DNA from: CAYONM01 sp964405325
Lineage (GTDB): Bacteria; Planctomycetota; UBA11346
Assembly (NCBI GenBank): GCA_964405325.1
Contig: CAYONM010000187.1
Span: 1-7,369, forward strand
Reading direction: 5' to 3'
DNA length: 7,369 nt
The notes under the pieces are model-generated. The model did not search any database. It was given only the letters and a program-made list of their open reading frames with translations, and was not told the DNA's origin. Below are positions 6,212 through 7,369 of this stretch, one piece after another (position 1 is the first letter of the stretch; each line of letters begins with the position of its first letter). The translations under genes and the position numbers were made by a program.

Positions 6212-7318
6212 ATGCGCACCGAAACCCTGCTGCTGGGCCCTGGCCCGTCCAACGTTCCCGAAACAGTCCGACAAGCCCTGGCCCAGCCAGTGCTCGGGCA
6301 CCTGGATCCCCGCTTTCTGCAGATGCTGGAGGAAGTGAAAACCCAGCTGCGCCAGCTCTTCCAGACCGAGAACGCGGTCACCTTCCCCGTCTCCGGTACC
6401 GGCTCAGCTGGCATGGAAGCCTGCTTGGTCAATCTGCTGGAACCCGGCGACACCATCGTCGTCGGCCAGAACGGTGTCTTTGGTAGGCGCATCGCCAATC
6501 TGGCCGAGCGTTACGGCGCTATCGCCATCCGGGTGGAGCAGGAATGGGGTCGGGCCATGGAGTTGGATGCCCTGGCCCAAGCCGCTCGCGCCCACAAGCC
6601 GAAGATCATCGCCGTGGTCAATGGCGAGACCTCCACTGGCGTCTACCAGCCCATGCATGGTCTGGCCGAGCTGGCCCGCGAGTGCAGCTCGCTGCTGTTG
6701 GCCGACTGCGTCACTTCCCTGGCCGGATCACCAGTGCTGATCGACGAGTGGGGTGTGGATCTGGTCTACTCGGGCACCCAGAAGTGCCTGAACGTACCAC
6801 CGGGGCTGGCTCCGGTCAGCTTCAGCAACCGGGCGGTTGCGGCGTTTGAAGCCCGCAAGACGCCGGTGCCCAGCTTTTATTTTGATCTCGGCGAGATTCT
6901 GAAATACGTCGGCGAAGGCCAGGCCAAACGCGCCTACCACCACACCGCGCCGGTGGGCATGATCGCCGGCCTGCGCGCCGGCCTGCAGGACATTCTGGAC
7001 GAAGGCCTGGAAGCCCGCTGGCAGCGACACGCCGATGCCAGCGCCTACCTGATCGAACGCCTGCGCAGCCTGGGCCTGGAACCCCTGGTGCCCGAGGCCG
7101 AACGCCTGGCCCCACTGACCACGGTCCGCATCCCCGAAGGCGTCGACGAAGCCGCGGTCCGCAGTCAGCTGCTGCAACAGCACGACCTGGAACTCGGCGC
7201 CGGCCTCGGCCCGCTGGCCGGCAAGGTGTGGCGGGTCGGCCTGATGGGCATCAACGCCCGACGTGAGGTGGTCGACGAGTTCGTCGAGTGCCTGCAGGGC
7301 TGCATGGCCGCCTGCTAA
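6212..7318 (+). CDS. Class V aminotransferase, alanine/serine-glyoxylate type
   Basis: This 368-residue PLP enzyme of fold type I most resembles alanine-glyoxylate / serine-glyoxylate aminotransferases, which move an amino group from alanine or serine to glyoxylate to give glycine. Blocks in order: LLGPGPSNVP (7-16), SGTGSAGMEA (61-70, cofactor phosphate region), NGETSTGV (137-144), LLADCVTSLAG (162-172, Asp165 expected to hold the pyridine nitrogen), YSGTQKCLNVPPG (186-198, PLP-binding Lys191), YHHTAP (242-247) and RVGLMG (341-346, Arg341 for the substrate carboxylate). Nothing essential is missing. The usual VTSLGG reads VTSLAG here. The ATG at 6212 has GGAG 9 nt upstream. It is preceded by the 160-bp element and a palindrome, so it probably has its own promoter. 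The amino donor (alanine, serine or another) cannot be settled from sequence alone, so I give no symbol. Confidence 0.9.
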   Translation: MRTETLLLGPGPSNVPETVRQALAQPVLGHLDPRFLQMLEEVKTQLRQLFQTENAVTFPVSGTGSAGMEACLVNLLEPGDTIVVGQNGVFGRRIANLAERYGAIAIRVEQEWGRAMELDALAQAARAHKPKIIAVVNGETSTGVYQPMHGLAELARECSSLLLADCVTSLAGSPVLIDEWGVDLVYSGTQKCLNVPPGLAPVSFSNRAVAAFEARKTPVPSFYFDLGEILKYVGEGQAKRAYHHTAPVGMIAGLRAGLQDILDEGLEARWQRHADASAYLIERLRSLGLEPLVPEAERLAPLTTVRIPEGVDEAAVRSQLLQQHDLELGAGLGPLAGKVWRVGLMGINARREVVDEFVECLQGCMAAC

Positions 7319-7369
7319 GGGTGCGGAAAGAAATAAACGTTACAGATCGCGCAGAGATTTTGTCGATCC
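7318..7369. repeat. Right copy of 52-bp terminal direct repeat
   Basis: This copy equals 1-52 and begins at the last base of the aminotransferase TAA stop, so the repeat lies directly behind the gene. The window ends inside it. Confidence 0.95.

Noticed and set aside
1..7369. Small plasmid or phage genome suggested by terminal repeats
   Set aside because: No replication initiator, mobilisation, partition, toxin or structural genes; gene content is ordinary chromosomal metabolism and transport.

Overview
The window is GC-rich bacterial DNA that looks chromosomal and most like a proteobacterium, probably from the beta/gamma/Acidithiobacillia range. The short, GS-processed phosphatidylserine decarboxylase directly followed by an integral-membrane PssA supports this, but the lineage is inferred from family resemblance only. 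Six or seven genes are housekeeping or membrane-associated. I see no replication, mobilisation, phage, defence or CRISPR genes.

Layout. A minus-strand pair fills the left: an MFS transporter (481-1779) followed after 6 nt by a small YkvA/DUF1232 membrane protein (127-474). A 157-bp divergent intergenic region (1780-1936) separates it from a plus-strand operon: psd (1937-2608), pssA (2605-3480, ATGA overlap) and a cysteine-rich transglutaminase-like protein (3483-4571, GTG start 2 nt after pssA). PssA makes phosphatidylserine from CDP-diacylglycerol and serine, and Psd decarboxylates it to phosphatidylethanolamine. The third gene's role is unknown; it looks translationally coupled. A 189-bp spacer with strong hairpins (4572-4760) leads to a SpoIIM-like multipass membrane protein (4761-5951). 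Next comes a 160-bp MITE-like element with perfect 10-bp terminal inverted repeats (5962-6121), then a 7-bp palindrome (6146-6162), then a class V aminotransferase of the alanine/serine-glyoxylate type (6212-7318).

Ends. Bases 1-52 are identical to 7318-7369. This could mean a 7317-bp circle, but the gene content argues for a chromosomal segment whose assembly stops in two copies of a dispersed repeat. The terminal repeat also resembles the left half of the internal 160-bp element in layout.

The points most worth following up are the terminal repeat and its possible kinship with the internal element, the phospholipid operon carrying a Cys-rich transglutaminase-like protein, and the structured spacer at 4572-4760. 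I do not see clear evidence of an entirely new system.
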